Source: Symsagittifera roscoffensis (lineage: Eukaryota > Xenacoelomorpha > Acoela > Convolutidae). Taken from it: 64,000 nt of DNA. The stretch's first letter is position 1. Every line of letters begins with the position of its first letter. The notes under the pieces are model-generated. The model saw only the letters and a program-made list of their open reading frames with translations, did not search any database and was not told the origin of the DNA. Where the stretch lies: the NCBI RefSeq assembly GCF_963678635.1, contig NC_087070.1, positions 15,753,840-15,817,839 on the forward strand, written 5' to 3'. Position numbers and translations under genes: made by a program. Shown here piece by piece: positions 50,766 through 60,478 of the stretch.

Positions 50766-51504
50766 AGATGAACAAAGAAGAGGAGAGAAGGAGAAAAAAC
50801 TTGATTGTCTTTGTGTGCTAAAACTTAAACCAATCAACCAAGTTTTGATTATTGAACTTGTGAAACTTTTTGTTTTGATTTAGTTTGGTCAAAACCAAAC
50901 TTTGAAAGTTGTTGAATTGTTGAAAAAGAAATTTTAGTTATGACTATTTATGTATGTATATAAAGAACATAGGTGAGTATATTTACCTATTTAAACACGA
51001 TTGAAGTTTTTAACCTGTGTAAGACACAATTTCACTGTGTGGCGACATGGTAAGTTCGGGTAAACTCGCTCGAGAAGGATGGGTAACTCAATAACTTTCC
51101 TAGCCACAGAGTTCCTTAGTTTTAATATTGAAAGGACCGCATGAATAACTGATTATACTTGGTGAGTGACGTTAAGTTAATTTTAACGGGTGCGTGGCCG
51201 CGCCACGTCCCACTTTTTAATCACAAAGAGTGAAAAGAAATTTTATGGCAAGATGACGTAAGTATTCAGAAAAGAAATTTTATCTAAGGACACTCCTCAT
51301 GGTGCAAATTTTGTAAAAATGTTGAAAGGCAGTGAGATGTAGTACGATGCCATTTGTGAACACGTAGTGAGTTGAGGTGGGGTAGATAAATTTCTTTTTC
51401 TTATGCGATTTGTAAGATTGATTACAGAAAACTGGATAACTACTTGACGATAACCCGGTGTTATGCGATCAATAGGGACATTGATGGGGACTGTCCGGGG
51501 AGTA
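50766..51504 (+). other. 3' untranslated region of the giant element with a possible polypurine tract
   Basis: AT-richer and without an ORF. It ends in GGGGACTGTCCGGGGAGTA immediately before the 3' LTR. CGGGGAGTA (about 51496-51504) is the only purine-rich candidate at the LTR edge and is short for a polypurine tract; another purine-rich run lies near 51372-51390. Confidence 0.5.
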
Positions 51505-52388
51505 TGTGCCATTCTGCCAGATGGCACAGCGCAACCTTCCGACGAAGCACGAATCAGAGAGAAAAGGCCTTAACAGCAAGAAAGTGCTTGAGAGGAGGGT
51601 CGAAGTATTCTGAAATTTTCTGTTTTTAAAATTTCGATTTGCCAGTTGATATTTCTCAGAAATACGAAAAACGGCCATTTTGACCAGAAAAGCTGAGAAA
51701 ATCAGAACAACGACAGATATTGTGAAAGACAGTCGTGCAAGAGACGGAAAATACGAAGCCCCTTATCGTGGCAACAACGCACGATAAGACACTTGTCAGC
51801 GGATACTAGTGGAGAAGGAAGCTTCAGTGGGGAAGGAGTATTCCACAGAACCCTCCCGGGACGCAAATTAGAAGAGATAAGAGCGTTATCGCTGGAATAT
51901 CACGGGAGCGGAGGCTTGGTCCCCCAGAGACTGTTTATGTGAAGGCAACTGTATAAAACTAACTATATAGCTACTTGGATGTCGTGAAACTTTAAAATAA
52001 CACCGGTATGATTTGATATTTTAGAATATGAGTAGCTAGAAAGAGGAAAGGGTCAATCCATCTCCAATGGATTTAATATAGAACTGTCACACAAAAACAT
52101 ATTAAAATAGGTTGTTCGAGCCGTGTTTTTAATGACAATCACGTAGTCTGAGGATCCGAGACTCAGCTATGTGGTTGTGTTCGCATGTAAACGAAAGCTG
52201 ATCAAAAGTCGTTTGACTGATGGCCTAAAAATGGTAACTTTTTACTTTGCCCTAGACAGACCAGAAAATCAACTGGCAAGGTCGAGACGGCGAAAAGCGA
52301 GTAGGATTAAGGTAACTGACGCCTGTCAGTCGTTAATAGGTACTTTTTCTACGTTCCGTCGTTGTGTAGTATTTGGGCGAATGTTACA
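51505..52388 (+). repeat. 3' LTR of the giant element
   Basis: 884 bp, TGTGCC...TTACA, matching 28033-28915 with scattered differences. It contains the same terminal hairpin, stem-loop and TATAAAA (51952-51958). The following bases TTTCTTCAAAAAATGGCC (52389 onward) are part of an older LTR in reverse orientation. Confidence 0.88.
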
Positions 52389-52425
52389 TTTCTTCAAAAA
52401 ATGGCCGTTTCGTCTATCTCGGAAA

Positions 52426-52625
52426 NNNNNNNNNNNNNNNNNNNNNNNNNNNNNNNNNNNNNNNNNNNNNNNNNNNNNNNNNNNNNNNNNNNNNNNNNNN
52501 NNNNNNNNNNNNNNNNNNNNNNNNNNNNNNNNNNNNNNNNNNNNNNNNNNNNNNNNNNNNNNNNNNNNNNNNNNNNNNNNNNNNNNNNNNNNNNNNNNNN
52601 NNNNNNNNNNNNNNNNNNNNNNNNN
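52426..52625. other. Assembly gap, 200 N
   Basis: Exactly 200 undetermined bases at the centre of the large inverted repeat. A round number suggests a scaffolding join of unknown true size. The bases just before it (52389-52425) are the reverse complement of sequence at 52985-53022, so the gap lies inside the inverted structure. Confidence 0.95.
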
Positions 52626-53022
52626 CGACGGAAAATAAAGCCGGGTTCTAAAACGATTGGCCAACGTCTAAACACAGCTCTATATGCTTTTCACCGTCTC
52701 TGCCAAAGCCAGTTCTTTTGGTGGTTTTCCTAATATCGGGTCGACAAAAGCGTTACTGCTTTCAGGCTTCGACTAGAACGCTCAAATTAATTTAATTACA
52801 TGCAAAATTAGTGAGCTCAGGGCTGGGTCTCTGTGACATTCGACCAGAATTGACTAAAAGCAGTTGACCCCGAGAATTGGCAATTTTAGAGGATTAGCGA
52901 CGTTATTTGAACGTTTAGACGAACTGCGAAGGTCAGCATATTCTGGGTGTTTTGAATTTTTAAAATTTCGAACAATGACGTCATATTTCCGAGATAGACG
53001 AAACTGCCATTTTTTGAAGAAA
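52626..53022. mobile_element. Nested remnants of older LTRs
   Basis: 52626-52831 corresponds to the first part of the reversed old LTR at about 27320-27525 (CGACGGAAAATAAAGC, CCAAAGCCAGTTCTTTTGGT, GTGAGCTCA.GGCTGGGTCTC). From 52832 a forward LTR begins exactly at TGTGACATTCGACC and runs to GAAGAAA at 53022, where the young reversed element starts. This implies that an LTR II element inserted into an older LTR and was then itself hit by the giant element. Confidence 0.65.
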
Positions 53023-53906
53023 TGTAACATTCGCCCAAATACTACACAACGACGGAACGTAGAAAAAGTACCTATTAACGACTGGCAGGCGTCAGTTACC
53101 TTAATCCTACTCGCTTTTCGCCGTCTCGACCTTGCCAGTTGATTTTCTGGTCTGTCTAGGCAAAGTAAAAAGTTACCATTTTTAGGCCATCAGTCAAACG
53201 ACTTTTGATCAGCTTTCGTTTACATGCGAACACAACCACATAGCTGAGTCTCGGATCCTCAGACTAACGTGATTGTCATTAAAAACACGGCTCGAACAAC
53301 CTATTTTAATATGTTTTTGTGTGACAGTTCTATATTAAATCCATTGGAGATGGATTGACCCTTTCCTCTTTCTAGCTACTCATATTCTAAAATATCAAAT
53401 CATACCGGTGTTATTTTAAAGTTTCACGACATCCAAGTAGCTATATAGTTAGTTTTATACAGTGCCTTCACATAAACAGTCCTCTGGGGGACCAAGCCTC
53501 CGCTCCCGTGATATTCCAGCGATAACGCTCTTATCTCTTCTAATTTGCGTCCCGGGAGGGTTCCGTGGAATACTCCTTCCCCACTGAAGCTTCCTTCTCC
53601 ACTAGTATCCGCTGACAAGTGTCTTATCGTGCGTTGTTGCCACGATAAGGGGCTTCGTATTTTCCGTCTCTTGTACGACTGTCTTTCACAATATCTGTCG
53701 TTGTTCTGATTTTCTCAGCTTTTCTGGTCAAAATGGCCGTTTTTCGTATTTCTGAGAAATATCAACTGGCAAATCGAAATTTTAAAAACAGAAAATTTCA
53801 GAATACTTCGACCCTCCTCTCAAGCACTTTCTTGCTGTTAAGGCCTTTTCTCTCTGATTCGTGCTTCGTCGGAAGGTTGCGCTGTGCCATCTGGCAGAAT
53901 GGCACA
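53023..53906 (-). repeat. 3' LTR of the inverted copy
   Basis: 884 bp, reversed. It ends ..GAATGGCACA at 53906, followed by TACTCCCC of the internal edge. It keeps the terminal hairpin, the stem-loop (about 53627-53653) and the TATA box (53453-53459). Confidence 0.88.
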
Positions 53907-54644
53907 TACTCCCCGGACAGTCCCCATCAATGTCCCTATTGATCGCATAACACCGGGTTATCGTCAAGTAGTTATCCAGTTTTCTGTAATCAATCTTACA
54001 AATTGCATAAGAAATTGAAATTTATCTACTCCACCTCAACTCACTACGTGTTCACAAATGGCATCGTACTACATCTCACTGCCTTTTCAACATTTTCACA
54101 AAAATTGCACCATGAGGAGTGTCCTAGATAAAATTTCTTTTCTGACTACTTACGTCGTCTTGCCATAAAACTTCTTTTCGCTCTTTGTGATTAAAAAGTG
54201 GGACGTGGCGCGGCCACGCACCCGTTAAAATTAACTTAACGTCACTCACCAAGTATAATCAGTTATTTATGCGGTCCTTTCAATATTAAAACTAAGGAAC
54301 TCTGTGGCTAGGAAAGTTATTGAGTTACCCATCCTTCTCGAGCGAGTTTACCCGAACTTACCATGTCGCCACACAGTGAAATTGTGTTTTACACAGGTTA
54401 AAAACTTCAATCGTGTTTAAATAGGTAAATATACTCACCTATGTTCTTTATATACATACATAAATAGTCATAACTAAAATTTCTTTTTCAACAATTCAAC
54501 AATTTTCAAAGTTTGGTTTGACCAAACTAAATCAAAACAAAAAGTTTCACAAGTGCAATAATCAAAACTTGGTTGATTGGTTTAAGTTTTAGCACACAAA
54601 GACAATCAAGTTTTTTCTCCTTCTCTCCTCTTCTTTGTTCATCT
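53907..54644 (-). other. 3' untranslated region of the inverted copy
   Basis: Counterpart of 50766-51504, with small indels (for example near 54010 and 54530). No ORF. Confidence 0.6.
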
Positions 54645-55337
54645 TCATTCCATCACTTCTCCATCTTGATCTTCAGCTTCGCTGTCTTCCAATACTTTCT
54701 CCAGCATGTCCCTGGAGTTGCGGGCCGTGCCCCAACTCTCCTGTTCCAACAGCCTCGGTTTGCAACAAGGTAGCAAGTCAACATTAACCTTTTGCTCCCG
54801 GTTCCTGCAAAAGCTGTTGTGAAGACATAGACTCACATTTCGTTCTAGGTCAGCTCTTAAGACCTCTTTCTTCTCCTCTTCGGTTACACAAGGCGCTCCA
54901 GCTACCCGCTTCACCGCTGTGGTGACCGCGTTTCTGTGCGTCAATAATGCTCTCTTATAGGCTCCTGGTCCTATATCTAGCTGGAAAGATTGATAGGCTT
55001 CCGTGTTCCTCGACATGTGACGCTTCGCGCGTTCATACATCCATGATGTCATCACTGCACGGAACCAAGGCATCAATCTTTGCCTTGACCATATTCTTTC
55101 AATGGCTTTAGGTATTCTCAGAACCTTGCAGGTGGTTCTGAAAAGATCCAATTCACGACTCATCTTCACGTTGCTCAGCTGCTCAGGAGTCGGCACGGCC
55201 GTCTCCTGCTCACTTGTGTCCGCGTTAGCCTCCAGCCATCTCACTGCCAGCATGGCACTAACCACCACGATTGACACCTGTTGATTCTGATCGGGAAACC
55301 GCGTAGAGTATAACTCCTCCACGTCCCATACTAGCAT
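54645..55337 (-). CDS. Accessory ORF F, intact in this arm
   Basis: 230 codons, uninterrupted, ending with TGA after an acidic tail. The frame upstream also reads as coding (..VVVPQTRESDAS), so F is probably joined to E by a frameshift rather than having its own start. No domain recognised. Helical, with a Cys-rich patch (LCLHNSFCRN..LLPCCKPR) about 50 residues from the end. Confidence 0.6.
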   Translation of the reverse strand: MLVWDVEELYSTRFPDQNQQVSIVVVSAMLAVRWLEANADTSEQETAVPTPEQLSNVKMSRELDLFRTTCKVLRIPKAIERIWSRQRLMPWFRAVMTSWMYERAKRHMSRNTEAYQSFQLDIGPGAYKRALLTHRNAVTTAVKRVAGAPCVTEEEKKEVLRADLERNVSLCLHNSFCRNREQKVNVDLLPCCKPRLLEQESWGTARNSRDMLEKVLEDSEAEDQDGEVME

Positions 55338-55358
55338 CAGATTCCCGCGTTTGGGGTA

Positions 55359-55991
55359 CTACAACGTCTGCGCCAAGCAGTGGCAAGGATACTCCCCATG
55401 GGTTCTCACTATGTTCCTTCGGGTCCGATACCCTGAGGCTCCCAGCAACGGTTCCACCTCCATCAGACTTCTGTGTAAGTCGTCTTTCTCTTCTATGGTG
55501 GAGAATTCAGTGGGTAACGCTCCACTCGCTTTCTGTTTCTGGAACTCACTCACATTGCCTTCGTTTAATCTCAGAAACTCTTCGCCCACTACGTCTTGCA
55601 ACTCGCCTTCAGATCTCTTCGGGACTGCCCGAAAGATCTTTGCCAACAAATCATATGACCTTTCCGACATTCTGGCCAACCTTACGCACTTTGGCACAGA
55701 GAAAAGTTGGTCAATCAACACCTGCTGTGTCCTTGCATCCATCACCACCATGTGTGTAGGATATATACTACTGCAATATGGTGCGGAGCTTGAACCCACC
55801 AGATACTTTGAACCAATCGATTTATGATAGGCCTCACTATCCTTCAGATTCATTTCGTTCTCCAGAGCTTCTCTCCAGCCTCCGATCTTCTGTTCCGTTT
55901 GCAATGCTCCAGGGAATACTTCCACGCTGAGGGACGTCACTAGCTCATGGGCACGCTCCAGGCGCTCAAGCGATTCTATCGAACTCGTCAT
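55359..55991 (-). CDS. Accessory ORF E, C-terminal part
   Basis: 210 codons. In the plus arm the same frame continues from the E N-terminal part (49235-49588), where GGA stands. Here that codon is TGA just upstream of 55991, a nonsense change private to this arm. Unrecognised helical protein. Overlaps the F coding signal in another frame at its 3' end. Confidence 0.55.
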   Translation of the reverse strand: MTSSIESLERLERAHELVTSLSVEVFPGALQTEQKIGGWREALENEMNLKDSEAYHKSIGSKYLVGSSSAPYCSSIYPTHMVVMDARTQQVLIDQLFSVPKCVRLARMSERSYDLLAKIFRAVPKRSEGELQDVVGEEFLRLNEGNVSEFQKQKASGALPTEFSTIEEKDDLHRSLMEVEPLLGASGYRTRRNIVRTHGEYPCHCLAQTL

Positions 55992-56000
55992 GCTACAAAA

Positions 56001-56672
56001 TCACAAGGCTGTGATCAAATTTACATCCGTCACCCCATGACAGTCCGCGACCAACTCCATGCCACTCTTATCCGACATGCTCAATCTTCCATACAATCGT
56101 GCCAGTTGCCGATGCTGCTCGCTCAGCGTAACCAGGCAGTGTCCCAGGGTACAAACATGTCCTTCCATCCCACTATGTTGAGCCAAGCATGTGCCTTGCT
56201 TCAACCAATTACTCGATGGACCTTCCTCGGACAGCTCCGTGGATGGGTTGCTCTTCCGCTTCGTCAATCTCATGGCCAGCAGATGATGTATCATGGCCAG
56301 ATCATGCAAACTCGCGTCATCATCTAGGTCTAACGTGATATCCGCCGTCATGTCCCAGATTAAACCGGCGTTAGGATGAGGGCACCAAGAAGGCTTCATG
56401 AGTTTCCACATCGTCACTAGACTGGTTTTCAAGGGACCGTCCCAAGAACCACAATCAAAACTCACTTGCCCCTTTAGCTCGGGAACCGAGGGTTCGACCA
56501 CTCGTTCTTCCAAAATAATTCCCAGCTTGGGTTGTTCCACCATCAGCATCCCAGTTTCTTTAATACGTTCGACCCAGAAATTGAGTACTATGACTTGCTC
56601 GTAGTCGAAGTACGCTTCCCTGGCTTCTTCATTCACGAAGGGATTGTACGCCATCCCCGGTATGCCAGACAC
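56001..56672 (-). CDS. Accessory ORF E, N-terminal part
   Basis: 223 codons, intact in this arm (fragmented at 48712-49400). It starts at a GTG or, more likely, continues from D by a change of frame at the D stop, since the preceding codons (..LGKLKSFQY) read as coding. Contains FDCGSWDGPLKTS, WCPHPNAGLIWDMTAD and an acidic DLDDD. Function unknown. Confidence 0.55.
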   Translation of the reverse strand: MSGIPGMAYNPFVNEEAREAYFDYEQVIVLNFWVERIKETGMLMVEQPKLGIILEERVVEPSVPELKGQVSFDCGSWDGPLKTSLVTMWKLMKPSWCPHPNAGLIWDMTADITLDLDDDASLHDLAMIHHLLAMRLTKRKSNPSTELSEEGPSSNWLKQGTCLAQHSGMEGHVCTLGHCLVTLSEQHRQLARLYGRLSMSDKSGMELVADCHGVTDVNLITAL

Positions 56673-56695
56673 ATATTGGAACGACTTCAGTTTCC

Positions 56696-59428
56696 CTAGT
56701 GTTGTCGTTTGACTGCTTCGATCAACTCCCGGCTCACTTTCAATTCTTTGTTGGAATATCTTCTCACTTCTCCCAACTTGCGATAGCTCTCCATGTCATT
56801 CGACTCCTTATTTGGTACAGTCAACGGCATGTCCATATATAGTTCCAGGAGTGCCCTAAGGAAGTTCCTTTCGCAATCAACTCCCTTTTGCCGAATGATC
56901 TTTATACATTCTCCCAAAACAGGAGTGGGGATACGATCCACCACGAACCTGAAAAAGCAAAGGGCATCCTTACGCTTAGCCCATGCTATCGCAGAATCGT
57001 CTTTTGAAATCAACGCTCGCAGAGCTTCCATCAACTCCAGCTCCTGCTCCCGTGATTTCGAATCATTACTGGCTTCATACTCCGCCCTCTTGATGCCCAT
57101 CAAGCACCAAGCCAACCGTACTTGCAGATCAGTTCTCACGCAAGGATGAGCCAGGTATGCTGCCACCGTAGCAAGTGCATGCATCGCCTCGTCGAAATAT
57201 CTCTGGAGGGCCGCCCTCCAGGAGATTTCTAGTAGTTTTTCAAATCCGATTTTGTTCGCTTCAGAGGACGTAACCGTGCCGTATTCTTTCCGATTCAAGT
57301 TTGAATTCTCCATAAGCTCTTTCAGATATTCCTGCATGGCTCGCTTCTCGCTCCAAGCCATCAGGTGCCCTCTCGCGGAGTTTCTCGCTTTCAACATCTC
57401 CACATACCCTCCTGCTGGATCTCCCATGTGGACTGATTCCGGCACAGTGACTCGACTGTACTCTACCACGTCGAGTTGTCCTTCCAGCTTCAATTTGGCT
57501 ATGTTGGTCCGCGAGGGCCTGTAATCTTCAAGTCCTCCAGATCCACATTGACTGATCATCTCCATCTCTAATTTAGTGTCTGCCAGGGTTCGTGCTGTTT
57601 TCTTTGATCTTACGGCAGTCGTGGTCAGACCTGCCAAGAGCATAGGGGGTATCAGATTCTCTTTTTCTTCTCCCCCTGTCAGCGTTGCACTATCTCCTTG
57701 CCCGCTTTCGCCTGAACGACCTGCGCTCGTTAAAGAGGTCACCACTGCGCTGGCTCTCGACTTCACCACTCTCGGGTTCATGGCTCGACTTCCTGTTTTC
57801 CCTTTTAGTCGCTTCAGCCCTTTCCTGGCTCGTCTGACAGGTAATTTCTTTGCAACATGCTGATCATCGGCACTGTCTTCTGTTACTGACTCGGTCAGAA
57901 CATCCGACTCCATGGAGTTCACTAATTGCTCCAGGACCTCACGCATGATGGGTTGGTTCAATCCCACCTTCATTATGGACTGCGTCCCATATCGCCTTAT
58001 CACGTCCCATGATCTTTCCATGAAATTCACTCGACTCCAGGTTGCCCCTGTCTTGCCTTCTAACTCACTTTGATATCTCTCCCATTCCTCTTCCGGCAGC
58101 GTGCTCAGGTAGGATACCCTCATTGATTCTTCGATTTTTCTCCTCCTTGGTGACTCGTGGAGCAATCTCTGCGGATCCCTGCTTCGACATTCTCTCGCCT
58201 GGCTTATTGGGTCTATCGGGGATAAGTCGGCCGACATCTCCTTTGTAGGGGACATGAAAGACGATGGCGTCATTAGCAATAGACTCCCATCGACTTCCCC
58301 ATCGTCGTCTTCACTAAACCGGTATTCTAGCAAGTCTCTCTCTAACGCTCCCAGATCTGTCTCACCCGGTTTTCCCGTCTTTCCCTCGGTGTCGTTATCG
58401 TCCTCGTCCTGATCCATCAATTCATCATCACCTGCATCAGGTTTCGGCCTGGGTCCTGAAGGTCCTTGTCGTGAGTCTATACCCGAGTCCGGCCGAGCCG
58501 GTACGGTCATGTCTCCTGCATGATAAAACAACTCATCATTCACCAGGAATTCTACGGACTCCTCGCCATGTGGTGCCAGGTCCTCTATTGTTATATACGA
58601 GCCTCCTCTGCTCTCCTTTGCTACTTCCATCATCACTACTTTCACTTCTCCTGACCACTTCAGTCTTGATAAGTCATCCGTGGGAGAATACACTTCGTTC
58701 CACATTTCGGCCGAGACCTCTGGTCTCCTGGAAGGTAGTGCCTTGATCTTCTTCCTACTCCAAGCATCAGGAAATGAGAAGTCAAACGAGTGCGCGGCTG
58801 CAACATTCCAGCCGATGAAGCGCGGCTCCATCCCTTCACTCCACTTCAACATTCTCTTCTCTGCGTCGCGAGCTGCTCCGATGCGAGGGGCAATGATGGG
58901 AGATGTGACTCCCAACAACATCCTCCTTATTGGTGGATACCGAGGGCATTGGTCCGGCAGCGGCCTGGACCCAGAAAGCCACGCTTGCTGGTTCTCCTTA
59001 GCGTGTGCATAGGCCTCTGGTAAGAGTTGCACTCCCATAGCCGCTCCCGTATCCTTCACTACTGGTCTCAAGTTCCAAAGTTTCGGGTTGAACTGGATGT
59101 GAGAAAGTTCCTCACGGCCCATTCGGCACTTGAAGTGGTTGTTGAAATCCATCAACATCCAACCTGGCTCCGCTATTCTTCCGAACAGCCTATCGTCAAT
59201 GGCCAGCCCTCTCAACTCCCTCTGTTCTACCCAGTTCAGCACGGAACAGTCCACGACTGAGACCAGGTTGACGTATAACACCGAATTCCTGTATGCCTTG
59301 ACTTGCACGTCCGGGAACACGAAAGACATCACCGGTCCATACACCACCGTGACGAATTCCCGCAGTCCGTGAATCAGAGCCAACGGATCGATCCGATTCA
59401 TGACTGCCAAATCTGTCAGCAAGGGCAT
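56696..59428 (-). CDS. Accessory ORF D, intact 910 codons in this arm
   Basis: The clearest copy of the largest accessory ORF. A globular N-terminal region of about 290 residues contains a stretch (CVLNW..., FNNHFKCRMGREELSHIQFNPKLW) whose D/H-N pattern could hint at another SGNH-type end block; speculative. It is followed by an acidic linker, basic clusters (KKLPVRRARKGLKRLKGK) and a helical C-terminal region of about 270 residues. No TM segment or signal peptide. It lies in frame with C across the shared TAA. Confidence 0.65.
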   Translation of the reverse strand: MPLLTDLAVMNRIDPLALIHGLREFVTVVYGPVMSFVFPDVQVKAYRNSVLYVNLVSVVDCSVLNWVEQRELRGLAIDDRLFGRIAEPGWMLMDFNNHFKCRMGREELSHIQFNPKLWNLRPVVKDTGAAMGVQLLPEAYAHAKENQQAWLSGSRPLPDQCPRYPPIRRMLLGVTSPIIAPRIGAARDAEKRMLKWSEGMEPRFIGWNVAAAHSFDFSFPDAWSRKKIKALPSRRPEVSAEMWNEVYSPTDDLSRLKWSGEVKVVMMEVAKESRGGSYITIEDLAPHGEESVEFLVNDELFYHAGDMTVPARPDSGIDSRQGPSGPRPKPDAGDDELMDQDEDDNDTEGKTGKPGETDLGALERDLLEYRFSEDDDGEVDGSLLLMTPSSFMSPTKEMSADLSPIDPISQARECRSRDPQRLLHESPRRRKIEESMRVSYLSTLPEEEWERYQSELEGKTGATWSRVNFMERSWDVIRRYGTQSIMKVGLNQPIMREVLEQLVNSMESDVLTESVTEDSADDQHVAKKLPVRRARKGLKRLKGKTGSRAMNPRVVKSRASAVVTSLTSAGRSGESGQGDSATLTGGEEKENLIPPMLLAGLTTTAVRSKKTARTLADTKLEMEMISQCGSGGLEDYRPSRTNIAKLKLEGQLDVVEYSRVTVPESVHMGDPAGGYVEMLKARNSARGHLMAWSEKRAMQEYLKELMENSNLNRKEYGTVTSSEANKIGFEKLLEISWRAALQRYFDEAMHALATVAAYLAHPCVRTDLQVRLAWCLMGIKRAEYEASNDSKSREQELELMEALRALISKDDSAIAWAKRKDALCFFRFVVDRIPTPVLGECIKIIRQKGVDCERNFLRALLELYMDMPLTVPNKESNDMESYRKLGEVRRYSNKELKVSRELIEAVKRQH

Positions 59429-59437
59429 GCCACAATA

Positions 59438-60478
59438 TTAATATTGCTTGCACTCACTCGCATCAGTCGCCACCTTATCTTCTCCCGTGACGCTTCTATT
59501 CTGTTGTAAGAGATATTGGAGCAGGAGAGTCCTCCAGTCTTTCATCTTCTTGAGCGAGGCGGTTTCCAACTGTGCATTGAACTCACGACTGGGTCCCTGT
59601 AGTTGTTCAGGGTAACGTAACAGCACAAGCAAATCACCCAGTCGACCGTAGGTCATGGCAATCAGGGTCAGGAGTCCATCCAATCTCAAATCTGCCAACG
59701 CTTGGGTAAAGAGGTTTGCCGGTCCTTTCACAAAGTTTTCATGACCAAATGTCACGTATAAGGCTAATACCAGGCCAATCGATAACTTCCTGATGTCTCT
59801 GACAAAACTCGCGATCAAGTTCCCGGATGCCCTAGGATAGCACGTCGACAGGAAGGATGGCGTCCATCCCACTCCCATTCCACCCAAGATAGCATCCGAT
59901 CGTTCGTACTGTGCCCTCGTGGCTAGCACGTCAGCTTGGAACTTGTCCAGTGACATCGTGTTTACGTCCTGCATCAACTTCAACATCATGCCCCCAGTTA
60001 ACTCCCGGGCATCAAACAAGTTTTTCAGATACACGTGTATCTCTTTTATCACTGCCGGCGCATGCTCGAACGCGTCCTCACCCAAGGTGCACAGCCTCGG
60101 TGACAAATACAACCATACGTTGTTGTGCGGCTTCGTACGCAAAGCCATTGCCATGAGGTCCTCCTCCGCTGATGTCATGTTCTTCCTGACTGTCCTGCCC
60201 TGCTCATTTTCGGCATGATCCATCTGTCTGAACCAGAGATCATCAGCCACCTGTTGTACTAACAGATGATCGTCATCCACCCCTGGTCTTAGTTTCAGCA
60301 ATCTGGCAAAGTTGGACAGCTCCAACCCCAGAACTTCATCTAGCACCAACCGAGTTGTGCTAAAATCTCTGAGCCCTTGTATGGCATTCGAAATGTCAGC
60401 CCAAACGGCGGGAAGCTCAGATCGGGACGGGTAGTAATTGTCTGGGTCTACTACTCTGTTCGGGGCAGGAATTATCAC
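59438..60478 (-). CDS. Accessory ORF C, inverted copy
   Basis: 346 codons, same length and same ends as 44933-45973. Both arms share the overlap with B and the terminal TAA, so these are ancestral to the two copies and not read errors in one of them. Only a few residues differ. Confidence 0.6.
   Translation of the reverse strand: MIIPAPNRVVDPDNYYPSRSELPAVWADISNAIQGLRDFSTTRLVLDEVLGLELSNFARLLKLRPGVDDDHLLVQQVADDLWFRQMDHAENEQGRTVRKNMTSAEEDLMAMALRTKPHNNVWLYLSPRLCTLGEDAFEHAPAVIKEIHVYLKNLFDARELTGGMMLKLMQDVNTMSLDKFQADVLATRAQYERSDAILGGMGVGWTPSFLSTCYPRASGNLIASFVRDIRKLSIGLVLALYVTFGHENFVKGPANLFTQALADLRLDGLLTLIAMTYGRLGDLLVLLRYPEQLQGPSREFNAQLETASLKKMKDWRTLLLQYLLQQNRSVTGEDKVATDASECKQY

Larger units (their letters stand above)
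28033..52388 (+). mobile_element. Giant Ty3/Gypsy-type LTR retrotransposon, about 24.4 kb
   Basis: Two nearly identical direct repeats (28033-28915 and 51505-52388), each starting TG and ending CA, bound an interior of about 22.6 kb. The interior has a PBS, a long leader and a Gag, protease, RT, RNase H, integrase order that is diagnostic of Ty3/Gypsy. A macro domain follows at the end of Pol. A second block of large ORFs (41924-50765) stands between pol and the 3' LTR. Typical Gypsy elements are 5-10 kb. Coding parts are close to 50 percent GC, against clearly AT-rich host DNA. Multiple stops and frameshifts mean this copy is not obviously active as assembled. I see no target-site duplication. 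Other giant Gypsy-type elements (Ogre in plants, Burro in planarians) are known; relationship to them was not tested. Confidence 0.85.

Noticed and set aside
52171-52733. Open frames crossing the N gap
   Set aside because: They exist only because undetermined bases are read as open; the flanks are LTR sequence.
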